Source: SYFY01 sp043719475
GTDB lineage: Bacteria; Pseudomonadota; Gammaproteobacteria; Pseudomonadales; Azotimanducaceae
Reading direction: 5' to 3'
DNA length: 35,871 nt
Assembly (NCBI GenBank): GCA_043719475.1
Contig: JAYSTS010000319.1
Coordinates: 1 to 35,871, forward strand
Made by a program: the position numbers and the translations under genes
Notes under the pieces: generated by a model
The model's input: only the letters and a program-made list of their open reading frames with translations
Told to the model about the DNA's origin: nothing
The model's database searches: none
In this document: piece by piece, positions 7,894 to 16,172 of the stretch
How positions within the stretch are numbered: the first letter of the stretch is position 1
How the letters are laid out: every line of letters starts with the position of its first letter

Positions 7894-8849
7894 TATTGAC
7901 CTGCCTCGTGTTCAGCGGTGTAGACCGCAATGGCAATAGCACGTGAGACGACATTGGCGGCCACCACACCCAGTAGCATCGGATCTTCAGCAGGCTTACC
8001 GGCTCGTCCATTGCCAAGTGTGAAGACGACGTCACCATCGGCGGGCGTATGAACCGGATAGATCGCGCGTGCAAATCCGTCATGGGCAACGATCGCTAGT
8101 CGTTGCGCGTCAGCACTGCTCACTTGAGCATCAGTGAGGATTGCCGCCAGTGTCGTGTTCTGCAATTCCTTGAAGCCCGCCTTGGTGCGGATACGGCGCG
8201 CATCGGAGGGCCACGGCGAGGCGACCCCGCGACCGCCGAATTCATTGCCGATCTCGAAAGGCGCGGCCCAGAAATGATGGGTGTCGCCAACGTGAGTCGA
8301 ACCGGCAGCATTGCAGACGACGACGGCGGTCACCGTGATTCCATCGGGCATCAGCTGACTGGCGATGCCGAAACCGCCAGGTCCGGTGGCTGTGGTTGCG
8401 CCGGTACCCGCGCCGATGCGCCCGATGCGTGGTGCGTCCGTGACGTTGTCGCAGGCCTCAAAACCGAGCTCGCGATAGGGTGGGTATCGTCCCCAGTCAT
8501 CCATCTTGCCCGTACGCAGATCAAAGATGATGGCGGCCGGAACAATGGGAATGCGAAACGGTGCTGCCGGATACCCGCGTCCTTGTTCTCGCAACCATGC
8601 CTGCACACCGCTCGCGGCGTCCAGGCCAAACGCTGAGCCCCCAGAAAACACCAGGCCATCAATCGTCGATACCAGTTGGGATGGCGCCAGCAGATCGGTT
8701 TCGCGGGTACCCGGTGCGCCGCCCATGACGTGAACACCGGCCACCGCAACATCGTCTGGCAGGATCACGGTCACCCCGGTGTTGTACGCGATGTGGGTGG
8801 CGTGACCAATTCGGAAACCGGGTGGGAGTTGCTGCATGTTTCGGATCAT
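7893..8849 (-). CDS. P1 family peptidase (DmpA/ThnT-type N-terminal nucleophile hydrolase)
   Basis: A 318-residue P1 family hydrolase (L-aminopeptidase D-Ala-esterase/amidase, beta-aminopeptidase BapA, pantetheine hydrolase ThnT). The family self-cleaves before a Ser or Thr. Here the site is N231-T232 in LQNTTLAAILTDA, the ThnT-like Asn-Thr form. Other family segments are GTRETDLL, VFSGGSAFGLDAASGV and AHDGFARAIYPVHT. No export signal is seen, so it is probably cytosolic. Starts at 8849 or 8837 (MQQLPPGF) are equally plausible because neither has a strong ribosome binding site. As first gene of the four-gene unit it may release the compound handled by M20, SDR and dehydratase. Confidence 0.9.
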   Translation of the reverse strand: MIRNMQQLPPGFRIGHATHIAYNTGVTVILPDDVAVAGVHVMGGAPGTRETDLLAPSQLVSTIDGLVFSGGSAFGLDAASGVQAWLREQGRGYPAAPFRIPIVPAAIIFDLRTGKMDDWGRYPPYRELGFEACDNVTDAPRIGRIGAGTGATTATGPGGFGIASQLMPDGITVTAVVVCNAAGSTHVGDTHHFWAAPFEIGNEFGGRGVASPWPSDARRIRTKAGFKELQNTTLAAILTDAQVSSADAQRLAIVAHDGFARAIYPVHTPADGDVVFTLGNGRAGKPAEDPMLLGVVAANVVSRAIAIAVYTAEHEAGQ

Positions 8850-8867
8850 AACAACGGCGGCCGCTGG

Positions 8868-8920
8868 CGTCCTCGCCTTGAGAAGGGCCGTCCTCGCCTT
8901 GAGAAGGGCAGGCGAGGTTT
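8868..8920. repeat. 21-bp tandem duplication ending in a hairpin, in the divergent promoter region
   Basis: Two exact 21-bp copies lie head to tail at 8868-8888 and 8889-8909, containing CCTCGCCTTGAGAAGGGC. The second copy runs into an AGGCGAGG that pairs with its CCTCGCCT (stem 8892-8899/8910-8917), followed by TTT. The block lies between the divergently transcribed P1 peptidase and luciferase-like genes. It could be a duplicated operator or an attenuator-like hairpin; nothing in the sequence decides between them. Confidence 0.6.
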
Positions 8921-8999
8921 GGCGTTGACGTGGTGGCTGGCAAGATCATCCAAACCACGTATGCTTCGACTTGGGACAATATTTGATGGGGAGAGGGCA

Positions 9000-10031
9000 A
9001 TGCTGAAGGCATCGATAGCGGTCGGTGGATATGCACGTACCAATGCAAGACAGCTGGTCGACATGGTGCAGGAAGCCGAACGCCAGGGTGTCGACAGTGT
9101 CTGGTCTGCCGAAGCGTGGGGCTCCGATGCAGTGACCTCGCTCGCATTCCTGGCGGGACTGACGACGAAGATCAAGCTCGGCACCGGCATCATGCAGATC
9201 AGTGCCCGCACACCATCCATGACCGCGATGACGGCGTTGTCACTCAATGATCTATCCGAAGGTCGGTTTCTGCTTGGCCTTGGTGCCAGCGGTCCACAGG
9301 TGGTGGAAGGATTGCACGGCATTGCCTATGCAGAACCGCTGGCTCGCATGCGTGAAACAGTGGCGATCCTGCGACTGGCCTTCGCCGGTGAAAAGCTGGT
9401 GCATGAAGGCAAGCACCACGTATTGCCACGCAAGGGCGGGGAAGGCAAACCACTCCGACTGGACCATGCCCCCGCGCCGATCCCGATTTATCTCGCGACG
9501 CTTGCGCCGAAGGCACTGGAGTTTACCGGTGCCGCAGCGGATGGCTGGTTGGGTACGTCGTTCTCGCCAGATCATCCCGAAGCGCATCTGGATCACCTTC
9601 GCCGCGGCGCCGAACAGGCAGGCCGAAAACTCTCTGACATTTTTCTCAACGTCGGCTGCTCTGTTGCCATCGGTGAAAACGTCGAAGAACTGATCGAAGC
9701 CCGGCGTGCCGGGGTTGCTTTCCAGATGGGGGCCATGGGCAGTGCCAAGACGAACTTCTATAACGATGCCTTCAAGCGCGCCGGGTTTACCGATGATGCG
9801 CTGGCCATTCAACAGTTGTGGAAGGCCGGCAAGCGGGATGACGCAGCGAAACGTGTGCCCGATGCGATGGTCACCGAGTTTGGTGCTGTGGGCACTGCGG
9901 CCATGGTCAAGGCGCGATTCCAGAAGTACCAAGCGGTTGGCATCAATGGTCTGACGATCCGCATCGAATCAACCGGCAAGGATCGACTGGCGGCGATGGA
10001 AGAAACCATGGATCTGCTGCGGTCGGTGTGA
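9000..10031 (+). CDS. LLM class flavin- or F420-dependent oxidoreductase
   Basis: A 343-residue luciferase-like monooxygenase-family TIM barrel. Segments SVWSAEAWGSDAVTSLAFLA, KIKLGTGIMQISARTPSMTA and RFLLGLGASGPQVVEG match the F420-dependent branch (mycobacterial-type LLM oxidoreductases) better than bacterial luciferase, but FMN use cannot be excluded. The ATG at 9000 is preceded by GGGGAGAGGG, an adequate ribosome binding site, and begins MLKASIAVGG. The upstream in-frame extension would read through the tandem repeat and is rejected. The gene is followed after 17 bases by an amidohydrolase gene, so the two probably act in one catabolic step series. Substrate unknown. Confidence 0.88.
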   Translation: MLKASIAVGGYARTNARQLVDMVQEAERQGVDSVWSAEAWGSDAVTSLAFLAGLTTKIKLGTGIMQISARTPSMTAMTALSLNDLSEGRFLLGLGASGPQVVEGLHGIAYAEPLARMRETVAILRLAFAGEKLVHEGKHHVLPRKGGEGKPLRLDHAPAPIPIYLATLAPKALEFTGAAADGWLGTSFSPDHPEAHLDHLRRGAEQAGRKLSDIFLNVGCSVAIGENVEELIEARRAGVAFQMGAMGSAKTNFYNDAFKRAGFTDDALAIQQLWKAGKRDDAAKRVPDAMVTEFGAVGTAAMVKARFQKYQAVGINGLTIRIESTGKDRLAAMEETMDLLRSV

Positions 10032-10048
10032 TCGGGGAGGTTAACAAA

Positions 10049-11266
10049 ATGTCCAGCCAGCCCTACCTGCTCATCACCGCCGATACGCATGCGGGCGGCA
10101 GTCACGCCCAGTATCGGGAATATCTCGAGCCCGAGTGGCGAGAGAAGTTTGATGCATGGCGGGGCGGTTACAAGAACCCCGCACAGGAGCATTACGGGTC
10201 CAAGAAGCTGAAGAACTGGGACCTCGCCATCCGCAGCGAAGACCAGAACAGTCAGGGTGTCGTTGGCGAAGTGGTGTTTCCCAATACGGTGCCCCCGTTT
10301 TTCCGCAAGAGCATCGTCACGGCACAACCGCCGAGACCTGAGGACTATGAGAGTTGTCTGGCTGGCATCCGTGCGCACAATCGCTGGCTGGTGGATTTCT
10401 GCGCTGAAGATCCGGTGCGACGAGCAGGCGTCGGGCTGATTCTGCCCAACGATCTGGATGAGGCGATCAAGGATATCGAGTTCATCGCGCGCGCTGGTCT
10501 GCGTGGTGGTGTGTTGCTGCCGCTGATACCACCGGACTGCGGCTGGCTGAAGCCGCTCTACGATCCGGCCTGGGACCGTGTTTTTGCAGCCATACAGGAC
10601 CATGACCTCGTCATGAACCAGCACTCCGGGCAAGGTTCACCGGACTATGGGAAGGGGCCGGTTGCTGAAGCCCTATGGATCTCTGAAGTCACGTTCTACT
10701 GCCAGGCAGGTTACCGGCATCTCATCATGAGTGGCGCGTTCGAAAAGTTTCCAAGACTGAAATACATCCTCACCGAATCCGGCTGCGCCTGGGTGCCGGC
10801 CATGCTCGGTAATCTGGATCGCATTCACCGGGGGATTCAGGCCGGTGCCATCGGTGAGATGAACTACAAGGACATGCAGTGGGCGCTGAAGGAGACACCC
10901 AGCTTCTATGCCGCTCGCAACTGTTTCTACGGCGCGAGCTTCCCAAGCATCGACGATCTGAATGGCATCGAGCGGATTGGTGTCGACAAGGTACTGTGGG
11001 GTAATGACTACCCGCATTACGAAGGCACGTTTCCCTACAACCTGGAGTCGCTGCGGCTGACGTTCAGTGGTCTGTCAGAGCCGGTGCGACGCAAGGTGCT
11101 CGGCGAGAACGCGGCAGCGCTCTACAAGTTTGATGTCGACGCGCTGAGGGCGCAGGCAGACCAGTACGGACCGACGCCGTCACAGCTCGATACGCCACTG
11201 CCGAGAGACGAAATTCCGCGTGACTCGACCTGTTACCTGTTCCAGCAGGCGCTCCACAGTCGCTGA
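10049..11266 (+). CDS. Amidohydrolase family protein (metal-dependent TIM-barrel hydrolase/decarboxylase type)
   Basis: A 405-residue protein of the amidohydrolase 2 (ACMSD-like) family. The expected metal-site segments are largely present: ADTHAGG near the N-terminus (DxH, where the second histidine of HxH is missing), NQHSGQG in the middle and WGNDYPHYEGTFP near the C-terminus. Members hydrolyse amide or ester bonds or decarboxylate aromatic acids. The ATG at 10049 (MSSQPYLL) follows GGGGAGG by 8 bases. A GTG at 10028 overlapping the previous stop is less likely. The gene lies in a two-gene operon with the LLM oxidoreductase, which suggests ring or side-chain oxidation followed by hydrolysis (inference). 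Confidence 0.87.
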   Translation: MSSQPYLLITADTHAGGSHAQYREYLEPEWREKFDAWRGGYKNPAQEHYGSKKLKNWDLAIRSEDQNSQGVVGEVVFPNTVPPFFRKSIVTAQPPRPEDYESCLAGIRAHNRWLVDFCAEDPVRRAGVGLILPNDLDEAIKDIEFIARAGLRGGVLLPLIPPDCGWLKPLYDPAWDRVFAAIQDHDLVMNQHSGQGSPDYGKGPVAEALWISEVTFYCQAGYRHLIMSGAFEKFPRLKYILTESGCAWVPAMLGNLDRIHRGIQAGAIGEMNYKDMQWALKETPSFYAARNCFYGASFPSIDDLNGIERIGVDKVLWGNDYPHYEGTFPYNLESLRLTFSGLSEPVRRKVLGENAAALYKFDVDALRAQADQYGPTPSQLDTPLPRDEIPRDSTCYLFQQALHSR

Positions 11267-11286
11267 AGTCAGGGGGGCGACGCGGA

Positions 11287-12618
11287 TCAGATCGAGATTT
11301 TCGCCCAGCCGCCGCGTTTCCAGAACCAGCCGAAGATGAAGACATGGCCGAATCGGAACGGCAATTGGTGGACGAGCCACATGCCGAGCAAACCCAGACC
11401 AAAGACTGGTCCGGCCAGCCAGACGCCCGGTACCAGGATCAGCCATTGAGTGACCAGGTTGATCCAGGTGACCTTCTGTACGTCGCCCGCTCCATTCAAC
11501 AACATTGCCAGCATGTAGCCGATGCCGTTGAGTGCGATCATGATGCCGAGGATTCGCGTCGGCCAGATGGCCAGTTCAGCTGTGGCAGGGTCGTGAATCC
11601 AGATCGACAGCAGAAGTTCTGGCGCGAGCCAGAAGGGCATGCCGATTAACGCCATTGCCACGACTCCGACCTTGATGGTCTCGCGCGCCCACCTTCGGGC
11701 ATCGACGACATCCCGGCGTCCAAGCGCCTGACCAACCAGGGCCGCACCTGCGGTACCCAGCCCCCAAGCCGGTAAGCCGACGAAGTTGATCAGGTTGATG
11801 AGTACGCTGTAACAGGCTAACTCTGCGGTGCCGGTGCGCCCGACGATGCTGTAGGTCACCGTTAACGCGGCGACATCGAGCACTTGCTGAAGACCTGCCG
11901 GAACAGCCAATCGAAGTACGCGCCGTATCTCTTCCAGACTGGTCTCGAAGCGGGTGAAACCAAATGGTCTGCCGTGGCGAAAACCGAGCCAGGCAAACAG
12001 TGCTGCCCCGAGAACGTTGGCGAGAAAGGTCGCAAATCCGGCGCCTTCTGCACCCATCGCCGGCGCTCCGAAGTGGCCGAAGATGAAAATGTAGTTGAGG
12101 CCGATATTGGCCGCGTGCATCGCGATGAGCGAAGTGAAGTAGATGCGACTCTCACCGATGCCATTCCAGAAGCCTGTGCAGGCGGCGATGAACCCGGCGA
12201 ATACTGCCTGAAGAATCAGCCAGCGGATGTAAGCAACGCCGATCCGTATCACCTCCGGATCATCGTTCATGAACGGGAAGAGATAAGGAATCACCACGTA
12301 CAACAGTGCCGAGAGCAGCGGCGCGGCGAGTCCGATGATGACCAGGGCGGCATGGAGTGGCCGGGCCGAAAGGTGCGCGGTTCCTTCGCCCGTCCGTCGG
12401 GATGACAGCGCCTGTACCGCAATGGAGAAACCGAAAAAGAGCCCGAGAAAGATGAAGGAGGCGAAGGAAGCGAGTCCAACGGCGCCAAGCGACGCGTTGC
12501 CAAGCGAGCCGACCATCGCGGTATCAACCAAACCCAGCAGTGCTCCGGAGATCATGCCACCCATGATGGGGAGGCCGTTTTTCAGCAGGTGTCGGGCACG
12601 GTCAAGGGACAGGAACAT
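11287..12618 (-). CDS. MATE family efflux transporter (DinF-like branch)
   Basis: A 443-residue inner-membrane transporter with the twelve hydrophobic helices of the MATE family. The N-terminal part LPIMGGMISGALLGLVDTAMVGSLGNASLGAVGLA is the typical first-helix region with the VDTAMVG motif. The second half repeats this architecture (VPAGLQQVLDVAALTVTYSIVG). MATE proteins export cationic compounds in exchange for Na+ or H+. The gene converges on the amidohydrolase gene with 20 bases between stops. Divergent transcription from the next amidohydrolase places a shared regulatory region at 12619-12739. The substrate is unknown. Confidence 0.92.
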   Translation of the reverse strand: MFLSLDRARHLLKNGLPIMGGMISGALLGLVDTAMVGSLGNASLGAVGLASFASFIFLGLFFGFSIAVQALSSRRTGEGTAHLSARPLHAALVIIGLAAPLLSALLYVVIPYLFPFMNDDPEVIRIGVAYIRWLILQAVFAGFIAACTGFWNGIGESRIYFTSLIAMHAANIGLNYIFIFGHFGAPAMGAEGAGFATFLANVLGAALFAWLGFRHGRPFGFTRFETSLEEIRRVLRLAVPAGLQQVLDVAALTVTYSIVGRTGTAELACYSVLINLINFVGLPAWGLGTAGAALVGQALGRRDVVDARRWARETIKVGVVAMALIGMPFWLAPELLLSIWIHDPATAELAIWPTRILGIMIALNGIGYMLAMLLNGAGDVQKVTWINLVTQWLILVPGVWLAGPVFGLGLLGMWLVHQLPFRFGHVFIFGWFWKRGGWAKISI

Positions 12619-12662
12619 GCGTTACCTGGGTTAAGGAGCATGGTAGCAGCCTGTGATAATAG

Positions 12663-12678
12663 AAGCCTGTCGGCAGGC
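12663..12678. promoter_or_regulatory. Short perfect palindrome in divergent intergenic region
   Basis: AGCCTGTCGGCAGGCT, a 6-bp inverted repeat with a 4-base centre, lies between the MATE and amidohydrolase genes. It could be an operator or a small RNA hairpin. AGCCTG also occurs shortly before it without its partner. No regulator gene is adjacent. Confidence 0.35.
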
Positions 12679-12739
12679 TACGCATCATGCCGTACACTCT
12701 GATTCAGCGATTAGATCGGCGACACACAAGAGGGTGACC

Positions 12740-13603
12740 ATGGCCATGCCTGCCGGGATCGGCATCATAGACACGATGATCGGCTTTCCTGCCACCGATT
12801 TCAAAATGTACGACTTCATTCGCGCGCAATTGCGAGACGGTTCGACGAAGTTCGAGTTTCCGGTTGAGTACATGTTCAAACAGGTTCCCAAGGAGATGTA
12901 TGGCACGGCCAGCGACCCCATCGAACTCACGCTGAAGGAGATGGATCGCTTCGGCATCGAGTACGGCATGATTGGCTGCGGCGATGAAGTGTCGAACAAG
13001 GCGCTCAAACAACATCCCGATCGTTTCATTCCATCGGGCTCAGTCGATCCAAACAAGGGTATGGACGGCATCCGGAAGATGGTGGCGCAGTCTGAAACCT
13101 ACGGCGTACGCGCTTTCCATTCATTCAATGCAGGCTACAACCCGCAGGTAGCCATCGACGACGCCAGGATGTACCCGATTTATGCGAAGTGTGTAGAACT
13201 CGGCGTGCCGATTTTTTCCTGTGCCGGTGTGCCGGGTCCACGGCTGCCCATGTGGCCTCAGGAAGTCTCGCGCATCGATCAAGTGATGTACGACTTTCCC
13301 GACCTGGTCTTTGTGACACGGCATGGCTGCGAGCCCTGGGAAGATCTGGCCGTGAAGCTGATGCTGAAGTGGCCGAATCTGTATTACTCGACCTCGGCCT
13401 TTGCACCCAAGCACTATCCAAAGGCCGTCATCGACTTCGCCAATACACGCGGTGCTGACAAGATCATATACGCCGGGTATTTTCCGATGGGCCTGAGCCT
13501 CGAGCGCATCATGACTGACATGCCCAGCGTAGCGTTCAAACCAGAGGTGTGGCCAAAGTTCCTGCGTGGTAATGCGGCCAAGGTGCTGGGCTTGAAGTTG
13601 TAA
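12740..13603 (+). CDS. Amidohydrolase family protein lacking canonical metal ligands
   Basis: A 287-residue TIM-barrel protein of the amidohydrolase 2 family. The overall fold signals are clear (RFIPSGSVDPNKGMDGIRKM, GVRAFHSFNAGYNP, LRGNAAKVLGL), yet two key motifs are changed. The N-terminal metal motif, normally DxHxH, reads IIDTMIGFP, and the C-terminal GSDYP reads YAGYFP, so the catalytic aspartate is absent. A His in VTRHGCEPWE is kept. Similar changed versions occur in a widespread actinobacterial/proteobacterial subgroup, as far as I recall, so this is a subfamily trait rather than a mutation. Function unknown. The ATG at 12740 follows AGAGGG; the longer ORF would start inside the palindrome region. 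Confidence 0.8.
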   Translation: MAMPAGIGIIDTMIGFPATDFKMYDFIRAQLRDGSTKFEFPVEYMFKQVPKEMYGTASDPIELTLKEMDRFGIEYGMIGCGDEVSNKALKQHPDRFIPSGSVDPNKGMDGIRKMVAQSETYGVRAFHSFNAGYNPQVAIDDARMYPIYAKCVELGVPIFSCAGVPGPRLPMWPQEVSRIDQVMYDFPDLVFVTRHGCEPWEDLAVKLMLKWPNLYYSTSAFAPKHYPKAVIDFANTRGADKIIYAGYFPMGLSLERIMTDMPSVAFKPEVWPKFLRGNAAKVLGLKL

Positions 13604-13609
13604 GTTCGA

Positions 13610-13793
13610 TCTCAGTAGGAGCGGCTCTTGTAAGCGGTCTCCGACCGCGATTATCGCGGCCACCGAAGATCGCGATCAGGAGATCGCTCCCACAGTCAGG
13701 AGATCGCTCCCACAATCGGGAGCACCCACAACGAGTGGTCCTGCTGATGTGTATGGGAGGGACTTTAGTGGGAGATGTCTCCGACCGCGAAAT
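13610..13793. repeat. REP-like repeat cluster 2
   Basis: A nearly full 66-base pair of arms lies at 13629-13694, with the conserved spacer ending CACCGAAG. It is followed by a 20-base partial duplication of the right arm (13695-13714, ending CGCTCCCACA), then an isolated left-arm fragment around 13767-13790 (GTGGGAGATGTCTCCGACCG). The cluster fills the gap between the amidohydrolase and the DJ-1 family gene and may help end transcription of the former. Confidence 0.85.
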
Positions 13794-13834
13794 TAAACTG
13801 TCACGAATAACTAGGTGTATCGGAGCAATACAAC

Positions 13835-14512
13835 ATGAAAATCATTGCTGTTCTTTTCCCGGGCATGACAGCTCTCGACCTCGTCGGCCCAATGCAGGTA
13901 CTTGGCTTCTTTCCGGGCGCAGAAATCCAGACCGTCTGGAAACACGAAGGTCCAGTACGTTCCGATAACGGACTGCAGCTTGTCGCCTCCCATTCGTTCG
14001 AGAACGCCTTTATCGACCCAGACCTGCTGATTATTGGTGGTGCGGCTGGGCCTATCCTTGATGTGATGAGAGACGATGCAGCCATCGCCTTCCTCGCCGA
14101 CCGTGGTGCAAAAGCACAGTGGGTGGTCAGTGTCTGCACCGGGTCGCTGATCCTGGGCGCGGCCGGATTGCTGAAAGGCTATCGTGCTTCGTCCTACTGG
14201 GCGGTGCGGGATCAACTCGCTTCGTTCGGTGCGATACCTTGTGATGGGCGGGTAGTCATCGATCGCAACCGGATGACCGGTGGTGGTGTGACGGCGGGTA
14301 TTGATGTCGGTTTATCCCTTGCCGGAAAACTATTTGGTGACGATTTCGGGAGAATGGTCGAGTTGTTCCTCGAGTACGCACCTGCACCTCCGTACGGCAC
14401 CGGTCGCCCGGATCTGGCAGGACCGGAACTTACTGCCCAGGTGGTGAACGCGCTCGGTACGACGCTTTCGGTGGAAGATCTCAAGGCAGTGGCGCGATCG
14501 AGAGGGTTTTGA
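13835..14512 (+). CDS. DJ-1/PfpI family protein, isonitrile hydratase-like
   Basis: A 225-residue DJ-1/PfpI-superfamily protein. The nucleophile elbow is Cys101 in VSVCTGSLILGAAGLL, and an acidic residue in the first loop (LFPGMTALDLVGPM) fits the InhA/isonitrile hydratase subgroup. That enzyme converts isonitriles to N-substituted formamides, and its reported essential Cys lies at the same position. Many relatives are instead regulators or glyoxalases, so the substrate is tentative. No HTH domain is fused. The gene stands alone between two REP clusters; its promoter must lie in or just after REP cluster 2. GGAG precedes the ATG by about 11 bases. Confidence 0.85.
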   Translation: MKIIAVLFPGMTALDLVGPMQVLGFFPGAEIQTVWKHEGPVRSDNGLQLVASHSFENAFIDPDLLIIGGAAGPILDVMRDDAAIAFLADRGAKAQWVVSVCTGSLILGAAGLLKGYRASSYWAVRDQLASFGAIPCDGRVVIDRNRMTGGGVTAGIDVGLSLAGKLFGDDFGRMVELFLEYAPAPPYGTGRPDLAGPELTAQVVNALGTTLSVEDLKAVARSRGF

Positions 14513-14530
14513 GAGGAGCGAAGTTTCAGG

Positions 14531-14588
14531 TTCGCGATCAGGAGATCGCTCCCAAATCGTGATTGTGGGAGCGATCTCCGACCGCGAT
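14531..14588. repeat. REP-like pair, arms in outward order
   Basis: A right arm (14531-14554) is followed by a left arm (14564-14588, TGTGGGAGCGATCTCCGACC and onward). This is the opposite order to the standard pair, and the whole can fold as one long hairpin. It lies between the convergent DJ-1 and P450 genes, a usual place for bidirectional termination. Confidence 0.85.
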
Positions 14589-14599
14589 TCTCTGTTAGC

Positions 14600-15931
14600 T
14601 CAGCCCACTTGCACCGGCAGATCGCGTATCCCGCGAATGAAACTCGACTTCAGATACTTTGGTTCGCCAACAACTTCGATTCGTGAGAAACGCTTGAGGA
14701 TCTCCTCCCAGATGATCTTCAGTTGCATCTCGCCGAGGCGGTTGCCAATGCAGCGATGAATGCCAAAGCCGAAGGACAGATGCTTGCGCGGATTGTCCCG
14801 GTCGATGATGAATCGATTGGCATCAGCGATCGAGGTCTCGTCTCGATTGCCGGAGACATACCACATCGCCACCCGATCACCGGCCTTGATCTGTTTGCCA
14901 TCCAGTTTGGTGTCCACCATCGCTGTGCGGGCCATATGTGCTACAGGTGACTGCCAGCGAATGATTTCAGGCGACATGCTCTCGACCAGCGCTGGGTTCG
15001 CACGCAGCTTGACGTACTCGTCAGGATTCTGACTGAGGGCGAGCAATCCGCCGGTGATTGAATTGCGAGTGGTGTCGTTGCCACCGACGATCAGCAACAG
15101 AATGTTGCCCAGGTATTCGTTGGGCGACATGTTCTTCGTTGATTCACCGTGTACGAGCATCGAGATCAGATCACCTCCCGGCTCGTTCAGTTTGACCCGA
15201 TCCTGCCACACCTGATTGAAATAACCCCAGCACTCCCACAGAACCTTGAACCCTTCTTCGATGGACTCGAAATACTCCGGGTTGGTGAGGTTGGAGACCG
15301 AGTCAGACCAGTAGATCAGCTTCTGGCGATCTTCCTGCGGCACGCCAAACAAGGTCGCCAGCATCTGGCCCGTCAGTTCGATGGAGACCTCGCTGACCCA
15401 GTTGAAGGTTTCGCCCTGTGGCAGAGCGTCGAGAATCTTGCCTGCCCGTTCACGAATGAGGGGCTCGAACCCCATCAGGTGTCGGGCGGTGAACATCGGC
15501 GCGATAACCTTGCGCTGTGCGTCGTGCTTTGGCGGATCTTCCTGAATGAACATCGGGAGATAGAAATTCGGATCGGGGTTGGGGTCAGCAACGCCGCCCA
15601 GGCTGATACCACCCCGCTTGCTGTCAGACGAGAAGATCTCGTGGTGCTTGTCCACCTGCATGATGTCGTCGTAGCGTGTGACTGACCAGTAGGGTCCAAA
15701 TTGGCTGTTCTCGGTGTAATGAACAGGATCTTCACGACGCAGTCGCTCGAAGTACGCCAGTTCTCTGCGGTGTTCGAAGAGTTTTGGATGCGCAGGGTCG
15801 AATGTGTTGAGCGGTATGGCGTAGGCATCCTGGTCAACATCGATTGGCCAGCGAGCCTGGAATTCGGCGTTGGATGTCTTGAAGAGTTCCGTTCTGCTGA
15901 CAGAATCTGTTGTCTGGGATGATTCGCTCAT
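14600..15931 (-). CDS. Cytochrome P450, CYP153-like (first copy)
   Basis: A 443-residue soluble class I P450. I-helix motif GGNDTTRN is at 283-290, ExxR is Glu322/Arg325, and the heme loop FGFGIHRCIGN has ligand Cys394. Sequence blocks EDPPKHDAQRK, SIELTGQMLATLF, MWYVSGNRDE and LSFGFGIHRCIGNRL resemble the CYP153 family of terminal alkane/fatty-acid hydroxylases. It is clearly different from the second copy, so the two are paralogues or separate acquisitions, not a recent duplication. The ATG at 15931 is chosen because AGGAGG stands just upstream; the longer reading lacks this. It needs electrons from a ferredoxin, probably that of the neighbouring locus. It is transcribed away from the rest of the cluster. 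Confidence 0.9.
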   Translation of the reverse strand: MSESSQTTDSVSRTELFKTSNAEFQARWPIDVDQDAYAIPLNTFDPAHPKLFEHRRELAYFERLRREDPVHYTENSQFGPYWSVTRYDDIMQVDKHHEIFSSDSKRGGISLGGVADPNPDPNFYLPMFIQEDPPKHDAQRKVIAPMFTARHLMGFEPLIRERAGKILDALPQGETFNWVSEVSIELTGQMLATLFGVPQEDRQKLIYWSDSVSNLTNPEYFESIEEGFKVLWECWGYFNQVWQDRVKLNEPGGDLISMLVHGESTKNMSPNEYLGNILLLIVGGNDTTRNSITGGLLALSQNPDEYVKLRANPALVESMSPEIIRWQSPVAHMARTAMVDTKLDGKQIKAGDRVAMWYVSGNRDETSIADANRFIIDRDNPRKHLSFGFGIHRCIGNRLGEMQLKIIWEEILKRFSRIEVVGEPKYLKSSFIRGIRDLPVQVG

Positions 15932-16172
15932 AAGTGCCTCCTGCGTGGCTTCTGGATTATCGATGACCTTGCAAGGCAAAAAACAGCGATTCAATCATTA
16001 AGGTTTGATAACGTGGGTCGCAGCGTTCGGGAATCGTGGTTGGAACTTGGTCGGCGCGGTCCGTTGAGGGCTTTTGCGGGTGGTCAAGAGCGGGGATCAA
16101 CGCCTATACGATCGCCGCTTGAGCGTCTATGATCGACAATGTCCAGTAACCGAACGATATTATGGAGGGCCC

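Noticed and set aside
8676..8999. N-terminal extension of the LLM oxidoreductase
   Set aside because: It reads through the 21-bp duplication and the start of the divergent gene; family members begin at the ATG at 9000.
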